The notes: generated by a model from the letters alone, not told the origin. Positions 17,079 through 26,376 are shown, counted from the stretch's first letter. The stretch is 36,433 bases of DNA from Cytauxzoon felis (GCA_020283715.1 JAIQCW010000301.1:1-36433); one strand, 5' to 3'. Program-made: numbers and translations.

Positions 17079-20000
17079 CTATACATCTCGTATACTGAGG
17101 TGTGATAGAAAGTTGACGACTTCTTCCGAGTGTGCGAGGTGTTTGAATCGGTTGATACCTTCGAGTGCGTATGTGACGTATTCGAGTATATGTTTGGTGC
17201 GATTATATCTTTGTAGGTATCGATCGAATTTGACATTGAGGTCATAATCTGCAGATAATCTGGAGTTTGATTTGGAGGTGAGGTTTCCATCGACGTATTC
17301 ATAGAGGATATGTGATTGTAGGAATTCTTCTAGTTCTGCTTCTAATTTCATGGCTGGATCTGAGGTAGTTTTCTTATCAACGACTTGTTTGATAAAGTGT
17401 GAATAGATTTTGCTGGTGAGTGGTGTGGTGAGTAGCATTTTAGTGGCCCAGAATTGTACTTTAACTTCTTCATAAATAAGTTCGATTGATGTTTGTGCAT
17501 CACATTTTTCAAAGATATCATTCATGGCTAATCTTCTTTTTCTAATGGAGAGATTTTCTTTAACGGCATAGAGTGCATCTTCCATATAGGATTTATTACG
17601 ATGTCTACCCATGAGGTATTTTTCGAATTGATAGCATGAATCGAAGATATCTACGGCAACATCGAATTGTACAGAATATGTTTGTTCGAGTATCAGATTC
17701 TTCATAGCATTAGCGCATTCTAGAGCTTTATGTCTACAATATTCTTCAGATAATTGATCGATTTGTTCTTGAAAGTGTAAACTTTCGGATAATGCAACTA
17801 GGGTATGATCATTAACAAAATCATTAAGTTTAATACAACGGAATATTTCATATAAAGATGCTCTTAATACTCTTCTTAATGCAGAAGCTGATGCACATGC
17901 TGATAATCTAGCAGCATGTAATAAAGTACCACCAACATTAGATTGTACTAAATCAGCTACTAATGGTTCCCAATCAACTCTATCAACAACATGATGTATA
18001 CTTCTTAACATTTGATATAATACTTCAGCTGTATTAATTTGTTCAGGTTCCATATGTTTAATATGAAATTTTAACCAATGGCATATATTAGTAAATGCTA
18101 ATTGATTTAATAAATGTGCATCAGCATGTTCACCAGATATCATTTCTAATGGTGATTTATAATATGGTGCTGTTTTATTTTCTTCTAAATATATTTCACT
18201 ACATGTAGTAAAATATAAAAATCTATTTGATGTATTATATCTATCTTTAATATCATTAGATTCTTTAAATGTATTATCATCATTGATTTCCTCGTCCCTT
18301 TTCTTTTTATCCTTACTTTTATTATCATCCTTCTGTTTACTTCCATCAACTTTACGTTTTGATTCATCTTTATCATCAACTTCACGTACATCATTTACAT
18401 CATTTTCATCTAAATATCTAAATGATATTTGTTTATTAGCTATATCAATTTCACGATAATTTGATTTTTGTATTAATATTTCTGGTGGTAAACGATCAAT
18501 TACTATAGGTCTTACTAATATCCAACCAGTAGATGATTGTGTTTTATGCCATGCATATAATGGTACTTGTAAATTATCAATACTAATTGATGGTAATGGT
18601 GTTAATAAACATAATTTATTACGATCAATATTTTTATGTAATGAACTTTCTATACCATTATTTATTTGTATAAATTCTACATTAATTAATTCATCTGGTT
18701 CATAATCTCTATTTATTATCTCTAATTTATTTATATTATCATTTATAATCCTACATGGTGGTTCTATTAAACCAAACATATTAGAATTTATTCTATTTGT
18801 AAAATAACGTACATATCTACCCGGCTTTATTGAATCCATCATTGTTAATTTTTTTTTATATAATAATTCTGTTGATAATGTTATCTTATTATAAAATTCT
18901 GGATCATACATATCTGGCATTGGAAATAAATTTAATGCTAATTCATGTCCATCTTCTAAATTATCTTTTAAACTACCACCATATATATTTAAAAATTGAT
19001 CTGCTGGTATAGGTAATTTCATTATAGTATAATTTCCTGTTAACATATTATGTACAATCTCTATAAATTGTCTTATAAATTGTTTTATTGATTCACGTAA
19101 TGATTGTGGTGAAAATCTATTCAATTTTGATTCCATTATTGATATTTCACGTTCTAATTCCATTTTTTTACGAACTAAACGTCGTTCTAAATTATTTAAT
19201 TGATTATTCATTAAATGATTAAATTTATAATTTAATGTCTTTAAAAATGATTCTATACTAAATATATTTATTAATTCTTCTCTTAATGTTTTACCATCAT
19301 CATTAACAATACCAACTGGTACAGGTTCAAAACCAGATGTAACTAATTCATAAACATCACGTTGACTAGATGATATTTGTGCACGCATTTCATCTCTATT
19401 ATTCAAAAAATCACCAGCTTCTTTAGCTTGTATAGATAATGAAAATAATTCTAATAAATGTAAAGGTAACATTTGACCTTTAGAATCTAATACACCACGT
19501 TTATATACACGTTCTAATAATTGTTCTTGTGTTTTTATATCAGTCTTCTCATTCATTAAAAATTCACGAGCACGAGTACCAACAACCATCGTTTGTTGAG
19601 GTGTTAAACCTAAACCAGATGGTGCAGAAGCTGTAATAAATTCTTTTAATGACCATGGCCAATTAGATGGATCATCAGAAGCCTTCTTAACCAATATATA
19701 TAAATCATTTGGATTATTAGATACATAATTACGAACTACAGAACGTGTTAATTCAGCACCAGCTTTAGAATCATCCTTAATACCAGGTAAATCAACAAAT
19801 ATAGCATATACAGCATTCGGAACATAAACCTCAACCTCCAATTCATCAGATAATATAGAAGAACCCAATGATTGCATGTGCTGCCTCATCGCATCTTGTA
19901 CATCATGTATATCCATAAATTGACCATTAAATTTACAAACAATCTTACTAGATTCAGGAGATAATACAACATCATCATTATTAACCAATGCAGTAGTAGG

Positions 20001-20294
20001 CTTCATAATTATAGATACAGGCTGCTTAGTACCAGTATCAGTACTACTATAACCTATAGGACCACCCATTATAAAATCAAGTAATGTTGTTTTACCCATC
20101 GATTGTTGACCAAATACCACCAATCTAGGAACCTCAGCCTCCAAACCACCCAACTTCATCAACTGATAACAATGAATGTACATCAACTTAACATCAGTCA
20201 AATTTTTTATAATCTCCAAATGATGCTTAGCAGCATCCAATGATTCCCTAGAAACATCAGTCAAGTCCTCCAATTTAGCTCTTCTCTGCGCCAT
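17079..20294 (-). CDS. Large dynamin-like GTPase (apicomplexan DrpC-like)
   Basis: The 1071-residue product begins with a dynamin-type GTPase domain. The P-loop is GQQSMGKTT (residues 62-70), the switch Thr lies in TDTGTKQP (about 85-92), and G3 is VDLPGIKDDS (about 167-176). The usual G4 TKxD is not clear; MVVGTRAREF lies where it is expected. The middle region contains the long helices of a stalk (NNLERRLVRKKMELEREI). A Lys/Asp-rich spacer (about residues 620-665) precedes a C-terminal helical region resembling a GED (KILEYVTYALEGINRFKH-like, ending LSHLSIRDV). Such proteins drive membrane fission; the apicomplexan DrpC class acts on mitochondria or the plasma membrane and secretory organelles. 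Which paralogue it is cannot be settled by eye. Single exon, intact, with no repeat insert. Confidence 0.82.
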   Translation of the reverse strand: MAQRRAKLEDLTDVSRESLDAAKHHLEIIKNLTDVKLMYIHCYQLMKLGGLEAEVPRLVVFGQQSMGKTTLLDFIMGGPIGYSSTDTGTKQPVSIIMKPTTALVNNDDVVLSPESSKIVCKFNGQFMDIHDVQDAMRQHMQSLGSSILSDELEVEVYVPNAVYAIFVDLPGIKDDSKAGAELTRSVVRNYVSNNPNDLYILVKKASDDPSNWPWSLKEFITASAPSGLGLTPQQTMVVGTRAREFLMNEKTDIKTQEQLLERVYKRGVLDSKGQMLPLHLLELFSLSIQAKEAGDFLNNRDEMRAQISSSQRDVYELVTSGFEPVPVGIVNDDGKTLREELINIFSIESFLKTLNYKFNHLMNNQLNNLERRLVRKKMELEREISIMESKLNRFSPQSLRESIKQFIRQFIEIVHNMLTGNYTIMKLPIPADQFLNIYGGSLKDNLEDGHELALNLFPMPDMYDPEFYNKITLSTELLYKKKLTMMDSIKPGRYVRYFTNRINSNMFGLIEPPCRIINDNINKLEIINRDYEPDELINVEFIQINNGIESSLHKNIDRNKLCLLTPLPSISIDNLQVPLYAWHKTQSSTGWILVRPIVIDRLPPEILIQKSNYREIDIANKQISFRYLDENDVNDVREVDDKDESKRKVDGSKQKDDNKSKDKKKRDEEINDDNTFKESNDIKDRYNTSNRFLYFTTCSEIYLEENKTAPYYKSPLEMISGEHADAHLLNQLAFTNICHWLKFHIKHMEPEQINTAEVLYQMLRSIHHVVDRVDWEPLVADLVQSNVGGTLLHAARLSACASASALRRVLRASLYEIFRCIKLNDFVNDHTLVALSESLHFQEQIDQLSEEYCRHKALECANAMKNLILEQTYSVQFDVAVDIFDSCYQFEKYLMGRHRNKSYMEDALYAVKENLSIRKRRLAMNDIFEKCDAQTSIELIYEEVKVQFWATKMLLTTPLTSKIYSHFIKQVVDKKTTSDPAMKLEAELEEFLQSHILYEYVDGNLTSKSNSRLSADYDLNVKFDRYLQRYNRTKHILEYVTYALEGINRFKHLAHSEEVVNFLSHLSIRDV

Positions 20295-20553
20295 CTTTAT
20301 TACATGATATAAAATTTAACAAATACAATATTACATCAACATATTTATAAATTATATAATACAAAATTTATTATAAATACAATTAATATTATTATTTAAA
20401 TGGATATTTATATATTTAAATCCTAAATTATATTCCCCCATAGTTACCACTTTTACACATATCAATTTATTCCAGCATTTATATATATTCTATCATGTAT
20501 GTAACTAATTTCTAAATTATTATATTATTTTATTTAAGAATATTTCAAATATA

Positions 20554-20929
20554 ATGCGTAGTGGAGCCAAATTTGAAGTTTTCAGAGCACTAGGCTTAAA
20601 TTACTATGGATTCCATGTACGTAAAAATAAAATCTATGATTATTTATCATTTGGTATCTGTTCTATACTTATAGGAACATCAATTTATTTAGGTTAGGCT
20701 TATAGAAATAATATTAACCTATATTTATATTATATATTAGGTGTTACATTTATGTATAATTGGCGTCAATCTATGATGCTATTAAGATATCATCATGCTA
20801 AATTAGAAGTATGATACAATATATAATTATATAATATAAATATAGGTAGAAAGAAAGAATTATATAGAACAGATACGTATCGCAAGAGAAAATAAATTAT
20901 TACCACCAAGAATAATTGAAAAAAAATAA
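20554..20929 (+). CDS. Small conserved-looking single-pass membrane protein, three exons
   Basis: The gene is assembled from exons 20554-20692, 20741-20808 and 20846-20929. Both introns (48 and 37 nt) have GT…AG ends with AT-rich interiors, and the joins keep the frame. The product is about 96 residues. The N-terminal part (MRSGAKFEVFRALG…) is followed by one hydrophobic segment (YLSFGICSILIGTSIYLGVT). A basic, helical C-terminal part follows with NWRQSMMLLRYHHAK and ends RENKLLPPRIIEKK. I do not recognise the family. The size, single TM and charged helical tail resemble small accessory subunits of mitochondrial respiratory complexes, but that is only a guess. Its last 30 nt overlap, tail to tail, the last exon of the dehydrogenase on the other strand. 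Confidence 0.68.
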
Positions 20930-22540
20930 TTTCTTTAAATTTATTATAATATTTTTAATAATTAAATCTTTAATTTTATTAAACACTGATAAATTATATA
21001 AAATCATATTTATAATCTTTATATATATAACATTCGGTAATAATGATGCCAATCTAAAACATCCTGTACCAATTATATTGCGATATTCACTACTAGGATT
21101 ATATACACCTAATATCTCAACAATCTTCTCAGCCACCAATATATTATCTACACCAAATGGACGTAGTATACCTGAAATTATATAATATCTAAAATTACAT
21201 ACATTATGTACAATCACATGAAGGCCAATACACCTTATCTTCCATTCGCTGTACTAGCTGAGGTCCATCTTTCCCACTCGTCGTGGCGGCCTCCACTTGA
21301 GGTCAGTCCTGCCGTCAGCTCTTCTATTTACTTCCCCCTCAAACTCCCAGAGATCGTTTTCGGGTTCCACTTGAGGTTAATTTCTAATCTCGTCGAGATA
21401 AGTCTAAAGTGACTGAATCCACATAAATGAGGATATCTCAATGAATATAAATTGGAATGAAGTGATGTTAATTAAACTCGATACAATCATCAAATTCCTG
21501 TTGAATGAGATATTGACATCAGAACTACATCCAATATTCATCTCTCAATCTTCAGTAGTTTCCCCAGAAATTCAGATTTTTCGTCAAAATTTGGACATGA
21601 AGATGATGTTGTGGATTTAGTAGAAATTAGACCTCAAGTGGAACCTGGAAGCGATCTACGGGAGCTGGAAGGGGAAGTAAATAGAAGAGGCTCCACGCCT
21701 AGTGGAATACGAGGAAAGGTGGATTGGACCTCGGTGGAAGAGCTCCATGCAGTGGAAAAGATGGACCTCGAGTATAATAATCAGTTTAATGATTTACTTG
21801 TTATTAACGTACGTAATGAGTCTTTGAGTTTGGATTCTGGGTATTCTAGATAGAGTTCATTGAAGAGATTGGTATTGGTCATGACACCGGGTGCGATTAG
21901 TATTGGATGTATATTGAGTTTATATAGATCATGTAAGAGTGCTTGATGTAGACCTTTGATAGCGAATTTGGATGAAATATATGATGATTGTCCTGGTAAT
22001 GCTATATTATCTAATACACTAGAGATGAATATAATTCTTGGCCATAAATTATTATAATTTGATAAAAATTTTAGAAAATTTAATGTAATTCTAACAGTAC
22101 CAATTACATTTACATTAAAAATTGTATACCAATTATTTAATTCTTTAGTAATTGTTGATTTATTTAAAGAAGCATCCTATTATAGATGTAATATAAATGA
22201 ATAAATAATTATAACAAACATTAAATAATGAAAATTTCCATATTGCTGCATTATTTATAATAGTAAATAATTTCGGTATATTACCATTTTCTAATTGAAT
22301 TTTATAATATTTCAATAATATATCAATAGAATTATCATTTGTTATATCAATTATAAATGATATTCCAGTTAATTTATTATATAAATTATTATAAATTTCT
22401 ATAATTCTATTAATTTCATCTTTACCTTCTATAGTATTACAACAACTAATGATAAAATAATGTGATTCCAATAATTTTTTACATAATGATAATCCTAAAC
22501 CTGAATCACAACCTGTAATCAATACTGAAACATCATACAT
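20900..22540 (-). CDS. Short-chain dehydrogenase/reductase, three exons, repeat-filled intron
   Basis: Exons are 22540-22220, 22176-21813 and 21171-20900; their joins give a continuous 318-residue product. Intron 1 is 43 nt (GT…AG). Intron 2 is 641 nt and holds a complete composite repeat element. The Rossmann motif is LITGCDSGLG (residues 7-16), a form typical of the retinol/hydroxybutyrate dehydrogenase branch of SDRs. Further landmarks are INNAA (95-99), NVNVIG (128-133), the catalytic ISSV (158-161) and YISSK (Tyr173, Lys177), and APGV after the active site. Exon 3 supplies the C-terminal part (DNILVAEKIVEIL, then LASLLP). It would reduce or oxidise a small hydroxy/keto substrate with NAD(P); the substrate is unknown. 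The 3' end overlaps the neighbouring plus-strand gene by 30 nt. Confidence 0.82.
21235..21775. mobile_element. Composite foldback-like element inside intron 2 of the dehydrogenase gene
   Basis: The left arm (about 21237-21380) has complement modules: a CTTCCATTCGCTGT type, TCCACTTGAGGTCAGTCCTG and the complement of DLREFEGEVN. It ends GGTTCCACTTGAGGTTAATT. The 230-bp core lies at 21385-21605. The right arm starts ATTAGACCTCAAGTGGAACC and continues CTGGAAGCGATCTACGGGAG, then a TCCACGCCTAGTGGAATACG end. The arms are inverted with respect to each other. The flanking exons read correctly only if this whole element is spliced out. Confidence 0.7.
21385..21605 (+). repeat. Dispersed 230-bp core element, copy 3
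   Basis: It carries CGAGATAAGTCTAAAGTGAC, GGATATCTCAATGAATATAA, ATTGGAATGAAGTG and ACAATCATCAAATTCCTGTT, then CCCCAGAAATTCAGATTTTT. It matches the copies at 7737-7955 and 36332-36433 in the same orientation and the one at 2772-3005 in reverse. Confidence 0.8.
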
Positions 22541-22677
22541 TTATTATCATTTAAAAAAAAATTCATACTAATCATATCATATATCTACACATATAGTGTT
22601 TATATCAACCAAACATTATACTGTCTACCCATATGTAATAGAAATAATGTTATATCAATATTATGTATAATACAACT

Positions 22678-22978
22678 CTTCTCCACTCGAGGTCCGTCCT
22701 GCCGTCAGCTCTCCACTTGAGGTCCAATCCAACTCTGTTCCTCTTGCAGAGAGCTCTTCTAATTACCTATCCCTGTAGGGTGATGCCACTCCCGGAGATC
22801 GTGGCGAAGGTAGTGAGGATGTAACCTCAAGTGGAGAACCCGCAGCTGATCTCAGGGAAGCGAAGGGTGAAGTAAATAGAAGAGGCACCACGCCTAGTGG
22901 AAAAAGAGTTGTAGTTAACAAGACCTCAGGTGGACCCGTAGCTGATCTCAGGGAAGCGAAGGGGGAAGTAAATAAAGA
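22678..22978. repeat. Mosaic repeat array left of the Cys-rich island
   Basis: Modules in order are a complement start (TCCACTCGAGGTCCGTCCTG), then ATPGDRG-type sense sequence. Two sense units of PAADLREAKGEVN / PVADLREAKGEVN follow, separated by GGCACCACGCCTAGTGGAAA. The sense frame stays open from 22779 and continues without a stop into the Cys-rich island. Confidence 0.8.
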
Positions 22979-23351
22979 AGCTGTCTGCAAGACCAACAGT
23001 ATAGGCAACTGGACCTATAATTATCCATCCGCTTCCTGTAGATCGTTCTCGGGTATACTCGTTTACTTCAAACTCGTTGAGGCGTATACGAAGGAGTTAA
23101 ATGTTAATAGAGAATGTGAATGTAAACCCTATTACTTTCAATATAGTCGTAATTCTATAAAGTTTAGTATAAATTTTGGTTGGTTACTCAATACTATTAC
23201 CGGTGGTCTCTTGTCATCAACCATAGAACAAATACTATGCCCATGTTGTAAATATAACTACGAAAATTGTTTGAAAGATGGAAATAGATGCGGTATAGGA
23301 TATATAGACATAACATCAACCGTAGCTGATCTCAGGGAAGCGGAGGGATAA
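22779..23351 (+). other. Open frame with Cys-rich island between repeat modules (possible exon or gene relic)
   Basis: A 190-codon frame is open from 22779 to the TAA at 23349-23351 but has no convincing ATG. Codons up to about 23036 and after 23316 are repeat-derived. The unique middle part encodes roughly 90 residues with a Cys pattern (ECECKPYYFQYS, then ILCPCCKYNYENC and NRCGIGY) and a hydrophobic stretch (FGWLLNTITGGLLSS). The pattern suggests a disulphide-rich secreted or metal-binding domain, but I do not recognise it. The island has more GC and more coding-like codon use than the AT-rich flanks of nearby genes. It could be an exon, a captured gene fragment or a relic. Confidence 0.45.
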
Positions 23352-23393
23352 CTATAGGTCCAGTTGCCTATACTGTTGGTCTTGCAGACAGCT
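22979..23393. mobile_element. Cys-rich cassette bounded by 58-bp inverted repeats
   Basis: 22979-23036 and 23336-23393 are reverse complements over 58 nt with two mismatches. The arm contains AAGACCAACAGTATAGGCAA and CTGGACCTATA, unique in the window, flanked by ordinary module ends (AGCTGTCTGC and CCGCTTCC). The 299-nt interior holds the Cys-rich coding-like island. The near-perfect arms suggest recent inversion/duplication or a foldback element. No transposase is present. Confidence 0.75.
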
Positions 23394-23640
23394 CTTTTAA
23401 TTACCTATCTCTAAAGAGTAAAGCCACTCCCAGAGATCGTGGCGGTGATGAAGGTAGTTATGTAACCTCAAGTGGAATTGGAATACCCGAGAACGATCTC
23501 CGGGAGTTTGAGGGGGAAGTAAATAAAGGAGCTGACGGCAGGATGGACCTCAGGTGGAGAGCTGACGGCAGGATAAAGAGAGTTGGATTGGACTTCAAGT
23601 GGAGTAGTTGACATAAGTGGATTGATTGTATTTCGAGTGG
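23394..23640. repeat. Mosaic repeat array right of the Cys-rich island
   Basis: It has a CTCTAAAGAGTAAAGCCACT module (LSLKSKATP type), then GTAACCTCAAGTGGAATTGG, a PENDLREFEGEVN module, GGAGCTGACGGCAGGATGGA and a second GAGCTGACGGCAGGATAAAG. It ends GGATTGGACTTCAAGTGGAG. It lies 3' of the Asn/Lys-rich gene at 23687-25141. Confidence 0.8.
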
Positions 23641-23686
23641 TTGGTATAGAGTAATAATAGATTAGTTGTTTGTTATATATTAGTGT

Positions 23687-25141
23687 TTAGATGGATGATA
23701 TTTTAGGATATCTAATGAATGATTGATGTGAGAGTATATTATATTTTATAATTTTAGATTTTAATTGATATGATTTTTTATTTAATTTTAATTTGAGAAT
23801 ATCATTTTCTTTAATTAATTTATTAATTTCTTTAGAAATTATAGAAATTGTATCCATTTGTATATTATAAATTATATTTTTTGATAAATTATCATTATTA
23901 TATTTAATATTTGATATCAAATCTAATTTTTTATCAATTTGATTACCAGATTCTGGTATTAATTCAATTTTTATATCATTACACATCTTTGGCTTAATAT
24001 TATCTATAAGTATACCCGTACTCGATAATATATTGTCATTCGATACATTATATAAACACTTTATATCCAATGTAGAATCCAATACTACTCTCTTCCCACT
24101 AGCCGTTCCACCTAAGGTCGTCCTGCCGTCAGCTTCTCTATTTACTTCCCCTTCCAGCTCCCGTAGATCACTTCCAGGTTCCACTCGAGGTTCAGTACTA
24201 CTCTTCATTCCACTCGCCGTGGTGGCCTCTCTATTTACCTCACCTCGACTCCCATTGATCGTCTCGGATTCTTCTCCACGATCTCCGGGAGTGGCTTTAC
24301 TCTTTAGAGGGAAGTAATTGGAAGAGCTCTCTGCAGGAGAACGCGTGGCTGTAACATCATCTGGAGAGTTCTCAGCAAGAGGATGATTATACATTCCACT
24401 CGCCGTGGTGGCTCTTCCATTTATATCCCCTTCCAGCTCCCATAGATCGCTTTCAGGTGGTATAACATAGGTCTGTTCATTCCACTCGAGGTCCGTCTTG
24501 CAGACAGCTCCTTTATTTACTTCACCCTTCGCTTCCCTGAGATCAGCTACGGGTCCATACGAGGTCCACTCCTTTACACCTTCCTTTCCACTAGCCGTGG
24601 TGGCTTTCTTATTTACTTCACCTCGACTCCCATAGATCGTCTCGGGTTCCACTTCCACTTGAGGTCCAATCCATACCTTCTCAACGCCACGATCTCCGGG
24701 AGTGGCTCTACCCTTCAGGGATAGATAATTGGAAGAGCTGTCTGCAAGACGAAGAGAATTGGATTGGACCTCGGTAGAGGCGAATGGAACAGAGGTTGGA
24801 CTTGCAGTAGAGGTAACCCCATGTGTAGAAGAGTTTTCAGGAGGGAAATATGAGGTAGATGATATTGAGTTATGGGATTTATTGTTGTATGATATATGGT
24901 GTATGGATGTTGGAATAAATTTATTATTGGATATGAAATTTAATTCTTCAATATTGTTGGGGTTATTTTGATATAATTTTGATTTAAATTTATTTATTGA
25001 TAAAAATTTTGAATTTGAAAAACATTTTATTAATGATTTATTATTTAATTTTAAATTTTCATTATTTAATTTTATTTTCATTTCATCATCATTACTTTTA
25101 TTTTTATTAAATAATTTCTTCATAGGCTTTATTAAATTCAT
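23687..25141 (-). CDS. Asn/Lys-rich coiled-coil protein carrying a 250-residue repeat-derived insert
   Basis: The 484-residue frame starts MNLIKPMKKLFNKNKSNDDE. Residues 1 to about 100 are Asn/Lys/Ser-rich host sequence. About 101-353 are mosaic repeat peptides in frame (LADSSSNYLSLKGRATPGDR, ETIYGSRGEVNKKATTASGK, PGSDLRELEGEVN and variants). Residues 354-484 return to AT-rich host sequence, with a predicted coiled coil (ISKEINKLIKENDILKLKLN). No signal peptide, TM segment or known domain is seen, and I do not recognise the family. The host parts share one frame and one codon style on both sides of the insert, so the repeat entered a single existing gene. Alternatively the insert is a retained intron-like segment. 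Confidence 0.6.
   Translation of the reverse strand: MNLIKPMKKLFNKNKSNDDEMKIKLNNENLKLNNKSLIKCFSNSKFLSINKFKSKLYQNNPNNIEELNFISNNKFIPTSIHHISYNNKSHNSISSTSYFPPENSSTHGVTSTASPTSVPFASTEVQSNSLRLADSSSNYLSLKGRATPGDRGVEKVWIGPQVEVEPETIYGSRGEVNKKATTASGKEGVKEWTSYGPVADLREAKGEVNKGAVCKTDLEWNEQTYVIPPESDLWELEGDINGRATTASGMYNHPLAENSPDDVTATRSPAESSSNYFPLKSKATPGDRGEESETINGSRGEVNREATTASGMKSSTEPRVEPGSDLRELEGEVNREADGRTTLGGTASGKRVVLDSTLDIKCLYNVSNDNILSSTGILIDNIKPKMCNDIKIELIPESGNQIDKKLDLISNIKYNNDNLSKNIIYNIQMDTISIISKEINKLIKENDILKLKLNKKSYQLKSKIIKYNILSHQSFIRYPKISSI
24083..24840 (-). repeat. In-frame mosaic repeat insert in the Asn/Lys-rich gene
   Basis: About 750 bp of mosaic modules, with GC clearly above the host sequence. 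Three NY(L/F)xLKxxATPGDRG units or parts, four DLRE/ETIYGSRGEVN-type units and several ATTASG(K/M) units alternate. TCCACTTGAGGTCC boundaries occur between them. All are readable without a stop in the host's minus-strand frame; a partial plus-strand frame is also open (24033-24317). Confidence 0.85.
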
Positions 25142-25317
25142 TTAATTATTAAATTTTATACACATTATAATCAATTAATGTACATTTTATTATATAAAAT
25201 GACTCAATATACATTGTACACATATGATTTCTATATCAATACACACATATTTTTTAATATCATTTATTCATTATAATATAATAAAGCTAATATTATCTAT
25301 TCCAATCATTCCTACTT

Positions 25318-25690
25318 AACACTTGAAGTTCAACTCATTGTATCTTCTCTTCCACTTGAGTTCTACCTGAGGTCGTCCTGCCGTCAGCTTCTCTATTTAC
25401 TTCCCCCTCAAACTCCCGTAGATCGTTTTCGGGTATTCCACCTGAGGATACATCTACTATATTTGAAGTCTGTTCTTCCGGGTAGACATATTTACGTTCA
25501 TCCAAGTAGAAATTTCTGTTCTTAGGGGTTAACGCCACGATCTCAGGGAGTGGCTTTACTCTTTAGAGATAGGTAATTAAAGAAGCTCCATGCAATGGAA
25601 GATGAGTTCGATTGGACCTCAGGTGGAGAAGATACCATGGCTAATGGATGTATAGTTATCTCTCTGATTCCTTGAGATAAGCTACGGGTG
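25318..25690. repeat. Mosaic repeat array
   Basis: The left half holds TCTTCCACTTGAG, GTCGTCCTGCCGTCAGCTTC and the complement of PENDLREFEGEVN. A unique stretch follows (about 25455-25530, containing TTCCGGGTAGACATATTTAC), then CCACGATCTCAGGGAGTGGC, CTCCATGCAATGGAAGATGA and GGACCTCAGGTGGAGAAG. A degraded CTTGAGATAAGCTACGGG follows near 25670. It lies between the Asn/Lys-rich gene's start and a third promoter-like segment. Confidence 0.75.
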
Positions 25691-25724
25691 AGAAATTTTT
25701 AACAAATGCCACATAAATAATTTC

Positions 25725-25850
25725 AATTCATCATTTATAATTGAAGAATAATATTTTAATAATTTTATATAGTATATATTATTATTTATTATAAGTATAA
25801 TATAGTTGTTATACTTCACTTCATGTTAGTAGTATACTAATTATATTACA
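25725..25850. repeat. Dispersed promoter-like segment, copy 3 (partial)
   Basis: CATTTATAATTGAAG, TATAAGTATAATATAGTTG and CACTTCATGTTAGTAGTATA match parts of 16540-16640 and 500-560 in order. The rest of the segment is missing. It lies beside a C3/CUB-like relic that reads in the other direction, so promoter and gene have been separated or inverted. Confidence 0.55.
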
Positions 25851-25912
25851 CATGTACTTAATGAACTCTAATATGTAATAATATTTTTTATTTTTAATTA
25901 TTACATTACTGT

Positions 25913-26272
25913 GAAGCTGTAGATGATCTTGGACTTGGAATACCGCTCTTGATATGTTTATCGAAGGAAGGTACTTCAGGTGACAGTGAGAAGAATAAAT
26001 GGTATAAACGTACATATAACTCTTCCACTAGCAAAAATACATGGACAGACGTATCTCGTGATACTGGTTATGATAGTATAGTTCCAGGTACAATTAATGC
26101 TACACTTAAAGGAAAACTCGAAGGAATTAAAACTGAACTTGGTACTGGTGATAAAGGTTATACTCTATTATCATACCTTTCAAAGATAATTTTCAATATA
26201 CTCGATAACACTGCACATTTCAGTGATTTTTACAAGGGTTCATCCAAGAAATCTGACTGTCAACCCTAAGAA
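25913..26272 (+). pseudogene. Relic of a C3/CUB-like unit
   Basis: From about 25940 to 26165 the plus-strand frame encodes PLLICLSKEG, NKWYKRTYNSSTSKNTWTDV and TGDKGYT. This matches the unit at about 14850-15050 of the C3/CUB-like gene (LLICLSQDGQ, NKWYQRTYSAGKNTWEDV, AGDQGY). After GDKGYT the similarity stops and the frame runs into unrelated sequence to a stop at 26267-26269. There is no start, signal peptide or rest of the protein. It is on the strand opposite to the large truncated copy. Confidence 0.75.
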
Positions 26273-26309
26273 CCAAAATATCCAACCTCGAACAACAGAC
26301 CTCTATCAC

Positions 26310-26376
26310 AATACCTGGAAGCGATCTACGGGAGCTGGAAGGGGAAATAATTAAAAGGGCTGTCTGCAAGACGAAC
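26310..26376 (+). repeat. Solitary repeat module
   Basis: ACCTGGAAGCGATCTACGGG followed by AGCTGGAAGGGGAAATAATT is a single DLRELEGE-type module joined to a GGGCTGTCTGCAAGACGAAC end. It shows the smallest unit found outside a larger array. Confidence 0.8.

Noticed and set aside
22678..25690. CRISPR-like repeat-spacer structure in the arrays
   Set aside because: Modules differ in length, order and orientation, spacing is irregular, and the genome is eukaryotic with introns.
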